Shown here piece after piece: positions 32,720 through 41,844 of a stretch of 64,000 bases of DNA. The stretch spans positions 992,001 through 1,056,000 of the forward strand of contig NZ_VFMM01000001.1 of assembly GCF_006715085.1 (NCBI RefSeq), in the 5' to 3' direction. Source of the DNA: Kribbella jejuensis. GTDB taxonomy: Bacteria; Actinomycetota; Actinomycetes; Propionibacteriales; Kribbellaceae. A program made the translations under genes and the position numbers. Position 1 is the stretch's first letter; each line of letters opens with the position of its first letter. A model generated the notes under the pieces. The model was not told the origin of the DNA. It did no database searches and was given only the letters and a program-made list of their open reading frames with translations.

Positions 32720-33454
32720 CTACAGGTCGACCAGGTCGAGGAGTTGGCCGAGTTCGCTGTGGTCGAGTTCGCGGAGTTCGCCGGTGTGCAGGTTGCCGCG
32801 GCGGACCGGGCCGATCGCGGTCCGGGTCAGCCGCTTCACCGGATGCCCGACGGCGTCGAACATCCGGCGTACGATCCGGTTCCGGCCCTCGTGCAGGCTC
32901 ATCTCGATCAGCGTGCGGCCCGGTACGGTCGACACGATCTTCACGGTGTCGGCGCGCGCCGGTCCGTCGTCGAGCTCGATCCCGTCCAGGAGCCGGCGCA
33001 GTACGGCCGGCTTGACGTTGCCGTCGACCTCGGCGACGTACGTCTTCGACACCTCGTACGACGGGTGCGCGAGCCGGTGCGCGAACTCCCCGTGATTGGT
33101 GAGCAGCAGCAGCCCTTCGGTGTCGGTGTCCAGCCGGCCGATGTGGAACAACCGCTCCGGGCGATCCTGCACGAAGTCGGTGATACAAGGCCTGCCCTGC
33201 GGATCCGACATCGTCGTCACCACGCCGCGCGGCTTGTTCAGTACCAGGTAGACATGCGCACTGACCGGCGGAATCCGAGCCCCGTCCACCCGAATGACCG
33301 CCGTCTCCGGATCCACCCGAACCCCGAACTCGGTCACCACCCGCCCGTCGACCTCGACCCGCCCCTCCTCGATCATCAATTCAGCCGTCCGCCGAGAAGC
33401 CACCCCCGCCCGAGCCAAAACCTTCTGCAACCGAACCCCACCCTCATCCCCCAT
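32720..33454 (-). CDS. rluB: 23S rRNA pseudouridine synthase RluB family
   Basis: A 244-residue enzyme with an S4 RNA-binding domain (about residues 7-60: R-L-Q-K-V-L-A-R-A-G-V-A-S-R-R) and a pseudouridine synthase domain whose catalytic D109 lies in I-G-R-L-D-T-D-T-E-G-L. It isomerises a uridine in 23S rRNA helix 89, by family. ATG 33454 overlaps scpB by 11 bp; the longer frame to 33628 reads low-complexity scpB antisense and is rejected. It ends the segregation operon, as in mycobacteria. Confidence 0.93.
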   Translation of the reverse strand: MGDEGGVRLQKVLARAGVASRRTAELMIEEGRVEVDGRVVTEFGVRVDPETAVIRVDGARIPPVSAHVYLVLNKPRGVVTTMSDPQGRPCITDFVQDRPERLFHIGRLDTDTEGLLLLTNHGEFAHRLAHPSYEVSKTYVAEVDGNVKPAVLRRLLDGIELDDGPARADTVKIVSTVPGRTLIEMSLHEGRNRIVRRMFDAVGHPVKRLTRTAIGPVRRGNLHTGELRELDHSELGQLLDLVDL

Positions 33455-35282
33455 ACCGCACCCCACCTGCATCGCTGTGGTCGCCCGCGTCACCGCGCTC
33501 GCGCGCGTCACTGTGGTTCCCCGCGTCAGCGTCGCTTTGGTTGCCTGGGTCGGCGTCGGCGCCACCCGCATCTTCCACCCGTTCGTCGGCGCCGGACACG
33601 TCCTCACCATCGAGCTCGCCGCCCACACCTACCGCATCCAGCGCGGCACCGTCGGGCCGCTCCGCCGTACCAACAGCATCCTGCGCAGCCAGCATGCCCA
33701 CGTCCTCGAGAGGCCCGTCTGCATCGGCCTCGCCATCACCATCCGACCGGCCGCCTACCGCAGCGTCCTCGGCAGTGTCGGTCTGCTCCGCCCTACCCAC
33801 GGCCGGACGCTCGTCGAGCTCGGGCTGGTTCGACGCACCTGGCGTCGCGTGCTCGTCCGTCGCGTTCTCAGGGTGCTGAGGCGCGTCGGCCGCAGCGTGC
33901 TCGTCGATCTGCTCCGCGTCTTCGGTGGAGGCGCCTCGCGTGAGGTCGGCGTCCGCGTCCGTCGCCGAGGTTGGGTCTGTGGGAGCTGCTTCCGGGTCGG
34001 CCTCTGTGGAGGTGGGTGGGAGGGTTTGGGCGGCTAGTTCTTCTTCGATGTCGTCCATTTCGGGGAGGTACGGGGCCAACTCGGGGAGGTCGTCGAGGGA
34101 CTGCATGCCCATGCGTTCGAGGAAGTATGTGGTGGTGCGGTACAGGGTGGCTTGCGACTCGGTGTCGGCGCCGGCTTCCTCGACGAGGCCGCGGGCGACG
34201 AGGGTACGCATGACGCCGTCTACGTTGACGCCGCGGATCGCCGACACGCGGGCGCGGCTGACGGGCTGCTTGTACGCGACCACTGCCAGCGTTTCCAGGG
34301 CGGCCTGGGTCAGCCGCGCCTGCTGGCCGTCGAGTACGAAGCGTTCGACGTACTGCGCCGCCTCCGGGCGGGTGTAGAACCGCCAGCCGCCGCCGATCTC
34401 ACGCAGGTCGAACCCGCGCCCCTGCTCGGTGTACTCCGCCGCGAGCCCGGCCAGCGCCTCCGCGATGTCACCGGTGTTACGCCCGACAGCTCGCGCCAAC
34501 GTGAGCACCGGCAACGGCTCGTCCGTCACCATCAAAATAGCCTCGAGCGCCCGCCGCATCGTCGCGTCGTCAACAACAACCTCATCCCCCACCACCAACG
34601 CAGTCTGCCCCGCCGGCAGATAGTCCTCGTCGTCCCCAGACGCCCCGTCGCCACCCGCAACCCCGAAGCCGGCGTCACCGTCTGCGGCGTCACCGTCTGC
34701 GGCGTCACCGTCTGCGGCGTCACCGTCGGTCGGCTCGGAGGCCCCCGTGGCGTCGTCGAGGCCGGGCGTGGTGGCGCCACCATCCACGTCGTCGGCGCCG
34801 GTGGGCTCGGAGTCATCCGCGGCGTCGCCGGGACCGGGCGTGGCGGCGATTGCGTCTCCGCCGGACGAGGTCCCGTCGCCGTCGTCCGGCGTACCCACAC
34901 CCGCGGACGCCGAGGAGCGGTCAGCAGCCGAGGCGACGTCGGTGTCCGACGTACCCTCACCCGTGGACGCGGAGGGGCGCTCGGCGGCGGAGGCGTCCGA
35001 CGTACCGTCGCCGGTGGATGTTCTCGCGGCGTCGGTGGCCGGCGTACCTTCGCCCGCAGACGCGGAGGAGCGGTCGGCGGCGGAGACGGCGTCGGTGTCC
35101 GACGTACCTTCACCCGCAGACGCGGAGGGGCCTTTGGCGGCAAACGCGGAGCCGGTGTCCGAAGCACCCTCGCCCGCGGACTCGGACGAACGGTCGGTGG
35201 CGGAGGCGACGTCGGTGTCCGGGGTGGCGGGGTGGGGGGCGTTGGTGGGGTCGTTCCGGGGGGTGTTGGTTTGGTCGGTCAC
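33444..35282 (-). CDS. scpB: Segregation and condensation protein B with long acidic repeat extensions
   Basis: A 612-residue protein of which only residues about 238-410 look like ScpB: two winged helices with R-R-A-L-E-A-I-L, L-E-T-L-A-V-V-A-Y-K-Q-P and V-S-A-I-R-G-V-N. Typical ScpB proteins are about 200 residues. The N-terminal 220 residues are acidic repeats (S-A-G-E-G-T-S-D-T-D and D-G-D-A-A units), and the C-terminal 200 are acidic and A/D/E/G-rich. With ScpA and SMC the core forms the chromosome-organising complex. GTG 35282 overlaps the scpA stop. Confidence 0.9.
   Translation of the reverse strand: MTDQTNTPRNDPTNAPHPATPDTDVASATDRSSESAGEGASDTGSAFAAKGPSASAGEGTSDTDAVSAADRSSASAGEGTPATDAARTSTGDGTSDASAAERPSASTGEGTSDTDVASAADRSSASAGVGTPDDGDGTSSGGDAIAATPGPGDAADDSEPTGADDVDGGATTPGLDDATGASEPTDGDAADGDAADGDAADGDAGFGVAGGDGASGDDEDYLPAGQTALVVGDEVVVDDATMRRALEAILMVTDEPLPVLTLARAVGRNTGDIAEALAGLAAEYTEQGRGFDLREIGGGWRFYTRPEAAQYVERFVLDGQQARLTQAALETLAVVAYKQPVSRARVSAIRGVNVDGVMRTLVARGLVEEAGADTESQATLYRTTTYFLERMGMQSLDDLPELAPYLPEMDDIEEELAAQTLPPTSTEADPEAAPTDPTSATDADADLTRGASTEDAEQIDEHAAADAPQHPENATDEHATPGASNQPELDERPAVGRAEQTDTAEDAAVGGRSDGDGEADADGPLEDVGMLAAQDAVGTAERPDGAALDAVGVGGELDGEDVSGADERVEDAGGADADPGNQSDADAGNHSDARERGDAGDHSDAGGVRYGG
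34668..34727. repeat. scpB: 15-bp tandem repeat within scpB (encodes D-G-D-A-A)
   Basis: Four tandem 15-bp units, three nearly identical, encode residues 186-205 of ScpB. Being a multiple of three, copy number can change without frameshift. Confidence 0.85.
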
Positions 35283-36250
35283 TGGTTTGCCGTCTCGTCA
35301 TGGGTGGGGGGCGGGCCCGGTTCGATGTCGGAATCGTCGGTGAGGCTGGGGCCTGGCTCCAGGAAGTCGGGGTCGTCGTCGACCACTGGGGCCTCGCCGG
35401 ACTCGTCGGCGGGTTTCTGTTCTTCGTCGAACTCGTCGCTCACCGCGATGTCGCCGTCGTCGGTACCCGTCCAGCGGATCGTCAACTCACCCAACGGTGT
35501 AACCTGGTCGAACGACACCGCCGCCTCCCGGAACAGCTCCAGCAACGCCAGGAACCGGCACACCGTCGTCACCGTGTCCGGCGAATCGGCCACCAGCGAC
35601 CGGAACGTCGCACTCCGCTGCCGCCGCAACCGGTCCACGATCACGATCGCCTGCTCCCGCACGGTGACGGCCGGCGCGTGCAGGTGCTCCAGCGACACCC
35701 CCGGCGGTACGTCGTTCTTCGGCGCGAGCGCCCGCGCAGCCAGCGCCGCGAGCCCCGCCGGGTCGATCCCGAGCAGTACCTCCGGCAACAGTTCGGCGAA
35801 CCGCGGCTCCACCCCGACGGCCCGCGGGAATCGCCGGGACTCCAGAGCCATCCGCTCCTGCATCAGCGCCGCGATCTGCTTGAACGCCCGGTACTGCAGC
35901 AGCCGCGCGAACAGCAGGTCCCGCGCCTCCAGCAGCGCCAGGTCCTCGTCGTCCTCGACCTCGCCCTTCGGCAGCAGCCGCGCCGCCTTCAGGTCGAGCA
36001 GCGTCGCCGCGATCAGCAGGAACTCCGACGTCTGGTCGAGGTCCCACTCCGAGCCCAGCGCCTTGATGTGCGCGATGAAGTCGTCGGTGATCACCGACAG
36101 CGCGATCTCGGTGATGTCCAGCTTGTGTTTCGAGATCAGCTGCAGCAGCAGGTCGAACGGCCCCTCGAAGTTCTCCAGGTGGACGCTGAACCCCTTGCCC
36201 TCGGCAACAGTCGCGTCGGGCCCGAGGTCGACCGGATCCGACACGGTCAC
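35279..36250 (-). CDS. scpA: Segregation and condensation protein A
   Basis: A 323-residue kleisin. Its N-terminal half has F-E-G-P-F-D-L-L-L-Q-L-I and L-D-I-T-E-I-A-L, the SMC-neck binding motif; the C-terminal winged helix has L-A-L-L-E-L-F-R. An acidic tail of about 50 residues ends the protein. It bridges SMC heads with ScpB. GTG 36250 overlaps the upstream gene stop (GTGA), and its stop overlaps scpB. Confidence 0.93.
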   Translation of the reverse strand: MTVSDPVDLGPDATVAEGKGFSVHLENFEGPFDLLLQLISKHKLDITEIALSVITDDFIAHIKALGSEWDLDQTSEFLLIAATLLDLKAARLLPKGEVEDDEDLALLEARDLLFARLLQYRAFKQIAALMQERMALESRRFPRAVGVEPRFAELLPEVLLGIDPAGLAALAARALAPKNDVPPGVSLEHLHAPAVTVREQAIVIVDRLRRQRSATFRSLVADSPDTVTTVCRFLALLELFREAAVSFDQVTPLGELTIRWTGTDDGDIAVSDEFDEEQKPADESGEAPVVDDDPDFLEPGPSLTDDSDIEPGPPPTHDETANQ

Positions 36251-36624
36251 TCCGCGCCCTTGAGCTCCGCGGCCGGGCCCTCCGCCGCGCGCAGCCGCCG
36301 GACCAGCACCGAGTCCGGCCCGTGGTCGACGAAGTCGGCGAGCAGCACGTCGATCGCCTCGCGGACGATCCGGCCGCGGTCGGCGGTCAGGCCGTGCTCC
36401 GCGCGTAGCGCTAGTCTGGTCTGTTCCAGGCCGAGCAGCTCCTCCTCCGTCACGTACACGGTGATCTTCGTGTCGTGCCGGATCCGACCACTCGACTTCC
36501 GGTCGTCGACGACCGTCGTGCGGGACCGCACGGAGGCGGGTCCGTCAGTGGTGGTGCGCTTCTCGGGTCTGGTCTGCTTCGGTGCCGCACCCCCGAAGAG
36601 TTCACTGGCACCTGGCAGGCTCAC
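36247..36624 (-). CDS. Small ribbon-helix-helix-like protein between parA and scpA
   Basis: A 125-residue protein. The first 50 residues are basic and disordered; residues about 51-105 (K-I-T-V-Y-V-T-E-E-E-L then two helices with R-G-R-I-V-R-E-A-I-D-V-L-L) resemble a ribbon-helix-helix DNA-binding fold. GTG 36624 overlaps the parA stop as GTGA and its own stop overlaps scpA. It occupies the place of a small conserved gene between parA-like and scpA in other actinobacteria. No ParB is encoded nearby, so it might serve as the ParA-linked DNA-binding partner; that is inference. Confidence 0.75.
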   Translation of the reverse strand: MSLPGASELFGGAAPKQTRPEKRTTTDGPASVRSRTTVVDDRKSSGRIRHDTKITVYVTEEELLGLEQTRLALRAEHGLTADRGRIVREAIDVLLADFVDHGPDSVLVRRLRAAEGPAAELKGAE

Positions 36625-37700
36625 CCGGCGGGACAACGCGCCAGCACCTCCTTGGCGAGATCGCGGTACTGCGTAGCCGCTTGGGACGAGGGGGCGTACG
36701 TCGTGATCGGTTCGCCGACGACCGTGGTCTCGGGGAACTTGACGGTACGCCGGATGACCGTGTGGAAGACGCGTTCGTCGAAGGCCTGGACCACCCGGTC
36801 CAGCACCTCCCGGGCGTGCGTCGTCCGCCCGTCGAACATGGTGCCGAGGATCCCGACGATCTCCAGCTTGGGGTTCAGCCGGTCCTGCACCTTGGCGATC
36901 GTGTCGGTCAGCATGGCCAGGCCGCGGAGCGCGAAGAACTCGCATTCCAGCGGTACGACGATGCCGTTCGAGGCGGTCAGCGCGTTCACGGTGAGCAGGC
37001 CCAGCGACGGCGCGCAGTCGATCAGGATCACGTCGTACAACGGGATGATCGGGTCCAGCACGCGCTGCAGGGTGTACTCGCGGGCGACCTCCTGGACCAG
37101 CTGGACCTCGGCCGCAGACAGGTCGATGTTGGCCGGCAGCAGGTCGAGGTTCGGCACGTTGGTGGCCCGGATGACCTCGTCGGCGGTGATGTCGCGCTGC
37201 ATCAGCAGGTTGTAGACCGACAGCTCGAGGTCGTGCGGCTGCACCCCGAGGCCGATCGACGCGGACCCCTGCGGGTCGAAGTCGATCAGCAGCACCTTGC
37301 GACCGGTCTCGGCGATCGCCGCGCCGAGGTTGATCGTGGTGGTGGTCTTGCCGACGCCGCCCTTCTGGTTGCACATCGCGATCACCTGCGCCGGCCCGGT
37401 CTTGGTCGGTGGCAGCGGCTCCGGCAGGTCCGGCAGTGGCCTGCCGGTCGGCCCGATCTTTTGACGCGGGCCGTTCGGGTCGTTCACGGGTGCGAGATCC
37501 TCCGCGGTGAGCTTGGCCGTCGGCTTCGGCATCTCCGCATAGTTGTCGGGCAGGGAACGCGGCGGCACGGGTGCCGGCCGGGGCGGAGTGGGCTCGTGGC
37601 TGGGGGGCGTGCTGATCGGCTGGACCGGATCCGGCGCGGGATACTGCCCCGGCAGGTGGCCCATCTCGTGTTCGGTGCCCGGGAATGTCGACTCGTTCAT
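36621..37700 (-). CDS. parA: ParA-family ATPase
   Basis: A 359-residue deviant Walker ATPase: K-G-G-V-G-K-T (113-119), D-F-D-P-Q-G and D-C-A-P-S-L-G. A proline-rich 100-residue N-terminal extension precedes the ATPase. It resembles the second ParA of Actinobacteria (Rv1708 type), encoded with scpAB rather than parB. It probably binds DNA non-specifically and positions a partner complex. It opens a five-gene overlapping operon ending in rluB. Confidence 0.92.
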   Translation of the reverse strand: MNESTFPGTEHEMGHLPGQYPAPDPVQPISTPPSHEPTPPRPAPVPPRSLPDNYAEMPKPTAKLTAEDLAPVNDPNGPRQKIGPTGRPLPDLPEPLPPTKTGPAQVIAMCNQKGGVGKTTTTINLGAAIAETGRKVLLIDFDPQGSASIGLGVQPHDLELSVYNLLMQRDITADEVIRATNVPNLDLLPANIDLSAAEVQLVQEVAREYTLQRVLDPIIPLYDVILIDCAPSLGLLTVNALTASNGIVVPLECEFFALRGLAMLTDTIAKVQDRLNPKLEIVGILGTMFDGRTTHAREVLDRVVQAFDERVFHTVIRRTVKFPETTVVGEPITTYAPSSQAATQYRDLAKEVLARCPAG

Positions 37701-37896
37701 GACTCGTCAAACCTTTCAACCGATACGGGCGATCCCAGCGACTGTAAGCGTGCATTCAAGCACTCTCAACCAGCCACTCCGCACCGGGGTGGGGCTGTTT
37801 GTCGACAAAGCTCCGAACCCGGCTGATCATGCTCCCCGGGTGACCAACCGTCACCAGATGATCGCACACCGTTCGTGCGCGGAAGTCACCGGGGTG

Positions 37897-38829
37897 CTAC
37901 GACGAAAGAGCGCGCGGATGGGAGGTCGCATAGACCTCGCGCAGCTTGTCCACCGTGACCAGTGTGTAGACCTGGGTGGTGGTGACGGACGCGTGGCCGA
38001 GCAGTTCCTGGACGACCCGTACGTCGGCGCCGCCGTCGAGGAGGTGCGTCGCGTACGAGTGACGCAGCGTGTGCGGCGAGATCTCCTTGGCGATGCCCGC
38101 GCGTTCCGCGGCACGACGCAGTACCGTCCAGGCGCTCTGCCGGGACAAGCGGCCGCCGCGGGCGTTCAGGAACAGCGCGGGAGTGCCACGGCCGCGCGAC
38201 ACGAGCTCGGGGCGGCCACGGACCTGGTACGCCGACAGGGCGTCACGCGCGTACGTGCCGACGGGTACTACTCGCTCCTTACTGCCCTTGCCGCGCAGCA
38301 GAACCGCACCGGCGTCCAGGTCGATGTCGTCGACGTCCAGACCGACCGCCTCCGAGATGCGGGCGCCGGTACCGTACAGGAACTCCAGCAGAGCCGCGTC
38401 CCGCGTGGCGAGGACGGCTGGTTCCGCCTCGGCTCCAGCGGCCGCTGCGAGGATCCGGGTGACCTCGTCGACCGACAGGGCCTTCGGTAGCCGCTGCGGT
38501 GGTACAGGGGGCTTCACGGCCGCCGCAGGGTCCACCGCGGTCAGCCCCTCCCGTACGCAGAACTTGTGGAACCCCCTGACGGCCACCACCGTCCGGCCCG
38601 CGCTGGAGGCGGTCAGCGGCGGATGCTCCGCGTCCCCCTCGCGCAGCCGCATCAGGAAGTCGCCGACGACGGCCTCGGTGATCCGGCCGAGGTCGTCGAT
38701 GCCGACGGCTGCCAGGTAGCCGCCGTACCGGCGCAGGTCACGCCGGTACGACGCCAGAGTGTTCGCGGCCAGGCCGCGCTCCACCGTCAGGTGGTCAAGG
38801 TAAGCACCGACCGCCCGGCTGATACTCAG
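37897..38829 (-). CDS. xerD: Tyrosine recombinase XerD, CTG start
   Basis: A 310-residue recombinase (mycobacterial XerD has 311). The N-terminal SAM-like domain has [11 protein letters not shown]; catalytic residues are R157 (T-G-A-R-I-S-E), H253-x-x-R256-H, H279 and Y288. It resolves chromosome dimers with XerC. No ATG, GTG or TTG suits the N-terminus; CTG 38829 has GAGGTG five bases upstream, overlaps the ald stop as CTGA, and gives the family length, so a CTG start is proposed. Confidence 0.9.
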   Translation of the reverse strand: MSISRAVGAYLDHLTVERGLAANTLASYRRDLRRYGGYLAAVGIDDLGRITEAVVGDFLMRLREGDAEHPPLTASSAGRTVVAVRGFHKFCVREGLTAVDPAAAVKPPVPPQRLPKALSVDEVTRILAAAAGAEAEPAVLATRDAALLEFLYGTGARISEAVGLDVDDIDLDAGAVLLRGKGSKERVVPVGTYARDALSAYQVRGRPELVSRGRGTPALFLNARGGRLSRQSAWTVLRRAAERAGIAKEISPHTLRHSYATHLLDGGADVRVVQELLGHASVTTTQVYTLVTVDKLREVYATSHPRALSS

Positions 38830-39941
38830 ACCAGCACCTCGTCCAGCTTCAGCTGCGCCAGGTCGTGCGCCTCGGCGACCGGACCGTACGTGACGTGTCC
38901 GTCGAACGTGTTCAGGCCCAGCGCGAGGCTGTGGTCCGACTTCAGCGCCTCCCGCCAGCCGAGGTTCGCCAGCTCGATCGCGTACGGCAGGGTCACGTTG
39001 GTGAGCGCGTACGTCGAGGTGTTCGGGACCGCGCCGGGCATGTTCGCGACGCAGTAGAACAGCGAGTTGTGGACCTTGTAGACCGGGTCGGCGTGCGTGG
39101 TCGGCCGCGAGTCCTCGAAGCAGCCGCCCTGGTCGATCGCGATGTCGACGAGCACGCTGCCGGGCTTCATCCGGCTGACCATGTCGTTGGTGACCAGCTT
39201 CGGCGCCTTCGCCCCGACCACCAGCACCGCGCCGATCACCAGGTCCGCCTCGAGCACCGCGCGCTCGATCTCGTACGCGTTCGAGGCGATCGTCAGCAGG
39301 TGGCCCTGGTAGATCTGGTCGGCCTGCCGCAGCCGCGCGATGTTCCGGTCGAACAGCTGCACCTGCGCCTGCATACCGAGCGCGATCGCGGCCGCGTTCA
39401 TGCCGGACACACCCGCGCCGAGGATCACCACGCGAGCCGGATGCACGCCGGAGACGCCGCCGAGCAGTACGCCGCGGCCGCCGCCCTGCGCCATCAGGTG
39501 GTAGGCACCAGACTGCGGGGCGAGCCGGCCGGCCACCTCGCTCATCGGCGCCAGCAGCGGGAGCGTGCCGTCCGGCAGCTGCACCGTCTCGTACGCGATG
39601 CCGGTGATGCCCGACTTGAGCAACGCCTCGGTGGTGTCCTGGCTGGCCGCGAGGTGCAGGTACGTGAACAGCACCTGGTCCCTGCGCATCCGGTGGTACT
39701 CCTCCGCCACCGGTTCCTTCACCTTGAGCACCAGCTCCGCGTCCGCCCAGACGTCGTCCGCTTCCGCCACGATCCGCGCCCCGGCGGCGACGTACTCGTC
39801 GTCCGGGATCAGTGAACCGTCGCCTGCCCCCTGCTCGATCAGAACCTCGTGCCCGCTGCGCACGAACTCGTGCACGCCGGACGGGGTGATCGCCACCCGG
39901 TACTCGTGGTTCTTGACTTCCTTGGGAACTCCGACCTTCAC
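38826..39941 (-). CDS. ald: L-alanine dehydrogenase
   Basis: A 371-residue enzyme of exactly the usual length. It has V-G-V-P-K-E-V-K at the N-terminus, substrate residues R, K and H in the first domain, and the NAD-binding G-A-G-V-S-G-M-N-A motif. It interconverts alanine and pyruvate with NAD. GTG 39941 has AAGGG seven bases upstream; 13 more codons in frame to 39980 are rejected. Its stop overlaps the xerD CTG start. Confidence 0.95.
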   Translation of the reverse strand: MKVGVPKEVKNHEYRVAITPSGVHEFVRSGHEVLIEQGAGDGSLIPDDEYVAAGARIVAEADDVWADAELVLKVKEPVAEEYHRMRRDQVLFTYLHLAASQDTTEALLKSGITGIAYETVQLPDGTLPLLAPMSEVAGRLAPQSGAYHLMAQGGGRGVLLGGVSGVHPARVVILGAGVSGMNAAAIALGMQAQVQLFDRNIARLRQADQIYQGHLLTIASNAYEIERAVLEADLVIGAVLVVGAKAPKLVTNDMVSRMKPGSVLVDIAIDQGGCFEDSRPTTHADPVYKVHNSLFYCVANMPGAVPNTSTYALTNVTLPYAIELANLGWREALKSDHSLALGLNTFDGHVTYGPVAEAHDLAQLKLDEVLV

Positions 39942-40189
39942 AACTCGCCCTTCTTTCACGTCCAGGTGTGCGGCCCACATCGTTGTGTCCGCGGCCCGGC
40001 GGTTGAGGGGACGCCTGCCAGGTCGCTGCCGAGTGTATGCCTGCGGGGTTCATACCACCCGTCCGGATGGTCTGATCGTGACGCGACCTTACGGAGATGA
40101 TGACGCGGCTGACACAGCAACGATCATTGACGGCTACTCATAGTGGTCGGGGATGCTGGGGGTGGACGTACTACGAGAGGAGCGCACGG

Positions 40190-41020
40190 GTGGCGATGGA
40201 ACTGGGACGGTACGGCGTGTGGCACGGCGGGCAGCACTACGGACCGGAGCTCGCCGCCGGGCTGGAGCAGGCCGGGTACGGGGCGCTCTGGCTGGGCGGG
40301 TCGCCGGCCGCCGGGTTGCGCGACGCCGAGGTGTTGCTGGCCGCAACGACGTCGGTTGCCGTCGGCACCAGCATCGTCAACATCTGGGCCTCAGCGGCGG
40401 CCGAGGTCGCGGCGTCGTACCACCGGCTCGAGGACGAGCACCCGGGGCGGTTCCTGCTCGGTATCGGGATCGGGCACCGGGAGCACACCGGCGAGTACAA
40501 GTCGCCGTACGAGACGATCGTCGGTTTCCTCGACGAGCTCGACGACGCGAAGGTGCCGGCCGACCGGCGGGCGCTGGCCGCGCTCGGCCCGAAGGTGCTG
40601 CAACTGTCCGGCGCGCGGACGGCCGGCGCGCTGCCGTACCTGACCACGCCGGAGCACACCCGCGAGGCGCGGCGCACGCTCGGCGGCGGAGTGCTGCTCG
40701 CGCCGGAGCAGATGGTCGTGCTGGAGACCGATCCGGAGATCGCCCGGGCGGTGGCCCGGGACCGGCTGGCGACGTACCTGCAGCTGAGCAACTACCTGGC
40801 CAGCTGGCGGCGGCTTGGCTTCACCGACGACGACTTCACCAACGGCGGCAGCGACAAACTCGTCGACGCGATGGTGCTGCACGGCTCCGCGGTCGAGGTC
40901 GCGGCGGGCCTGAAGGCCCATCTGGACGCCGGCGCGGACCACGTCGCGATCCAGCTCCTCGGCCACGAAGGCATCGACCTGCTACCGGGATACGAGGCAC
41001 TGGCGACGGTCCTGGAATAG
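40190..41020 (+). CDS. F420-dependent LLM-class oxidoreductase
   Basis: A 276-residue luciferase-like monooxygenase TIM barrel (TIGR03620-like), with G-I-G-H-R-E-H and the late L-G-H-E-G-I-D-L-L-P-G-Y. Short loops and length fit the F420-dependent group. GTG 40190 is chosen because AGGAG lies about eight bases upstream; the ORF from 40097 crosses the ald promoter region. It lies divergent from ald over 248 bp. The substrate is unknown. Confidence 0.82.
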   Translation: MAMELGRYGVWHGGQHYGPELAAGLEQAGYGALWLGGSPAAGLRDAEVLLAATTSVAVGTSIVNIWASAAAEVAASYHRLEDEHPGRFLLGIGIGHREHTGEYKSPYETIVGFLDELDDAKVPADRRALAALGPKVLQLSGARTAGALPYLTTPEHTREARRTLGGGVLLAPEQMVVLETDPEIARAVARDRLATYLQLSNYLASWRRLGFTDDDFTNGGSDKLVDAMVLHGSAVEVAAGLKAHLDAGADHVAIQLLGHEGIDLLPGYEALATVLE

Positions 41021-41061
41021 GTCTTGATTCCGGCCTGAAACGGTGGAACATCGGCAGTAGG

Positions 41062-41083
41062 TGCACCACATCGGTGTGGTGCA
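41062..41083. promoter_or_regulatory. Palindrome upstream of membrane-protein gene
   Basis: A perfect inverted repeat, TGCACCACA-TCGG-TGTGGTGCA, lies 16 bp before the start codon at 41100 and 41 bp after the oxidoreductase stop. It may be an operator for an unlinked regulator or a weak hairpin terminator. Confidence 0.5.
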
Positions 41084-41099
41084 TGTTGGAGGTGTTCCC

Positions 41100-41795
41100 A
41101 TGACTGAGCGACACGAGTTGCGATGGGGCGGCTTCGCCGGGGTGGCTTTCGTCGTCCTGGCCATGCTGGGCAGGTTCCTGCCCGGCAACCCTCCGACGGT
41201 CGGTGATTCCGACAGCACGATCTCGAGCTGGGTCGCCGACCACCGGGGCATGATCCTGCTGAGTTCGTTGCTCTGGGCGGCCGCTGCCGGGTTGGTGATC
41301 TGGTTCGCGGCGGCGTTCGCCGAGGCGATGCGCGAGCGGGCCGAGCGCAGCGACGTACACCTGGCACTGCTGGCGGGTTCGGTACTGGTCGGCGGCGCGC
41401 TGTTCGTGAACGCCGGGATGCAGGCGGCGACCGCGTCCGGCATCGCCGGGCGGGACGCGGCGATCACGCTGTCGATGTTCGAGCTCGGGACGCTGACCAC
41501 GACCCTGATCGGCTTCGCGGCGGCGCTCCCGCTGGCCGCGGCCGGGATCGGCGTACTGCGTACGCGTCTGATGCCGAACTGGCTCGGCTACCTGGCCCTG
41601 CTGGCCGCCGTGGTCTCGTTCCTCGGCGCGTTCGGCGTCTTCGCCACCAGCGGCGCGTTCGTCGCAGGCGGCTGGCTGATGACCACGGTCCCGCTCCTGC
41701 TGTCCGCCATCTGGGTACTCGCGGCCAGCGGCTACATGGTCCGCGAACACCTACCGGAACTGACCACAGGAGACACCGCCGTACCGCAGATGTAG
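41100..41795 (+). CDS. Membrane protein of unknown function, about six spans
   Basis: A 231-residue integral membrane protein of DUF998-like character, with hydrophobic segments across most of the chain and a soluble loop T-V-G-D-S-D-S-T-I-S near residues 34-45. GGAGG lies six bases before ATG 41100. It is preceded by a long palindrome. No catalytic residues are recognised. Confidence 0.7.
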   Translation: MTERHELRWGGFAGVAFVVLAMLGRFLPGNPPTVGDSDSTISSWVADHRGMILLSSLLWAAAAGLVIWFAAAFAEAMRERAERSDVHLALLAGSVLVGGALFVNAGMQAATASGIAGRDAAITLSMFELGTLTTTLIGFAAALPLAAAGIGVLRTRLMPNWLGYLALLAAVVSFLGAFGVFATSGAFVAGGWLMTTVPLLLSAIWVLAASGYMVREHLPELTTGDTAVPQM

Positions 41796-41844
41796 CTAAC
41801 CAAGGCCCTTCTCCACGAGGAGGTTGTCGGGCAGAGTGCTGGGC

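Noticed and set aside
39942..40189. parS site or AldR-type box in the ald divergent region
   Set aside because: Only a 5-bp GTATG/CATAC inverted repeat and a partial TTTCACGT were seen; too weak to call.
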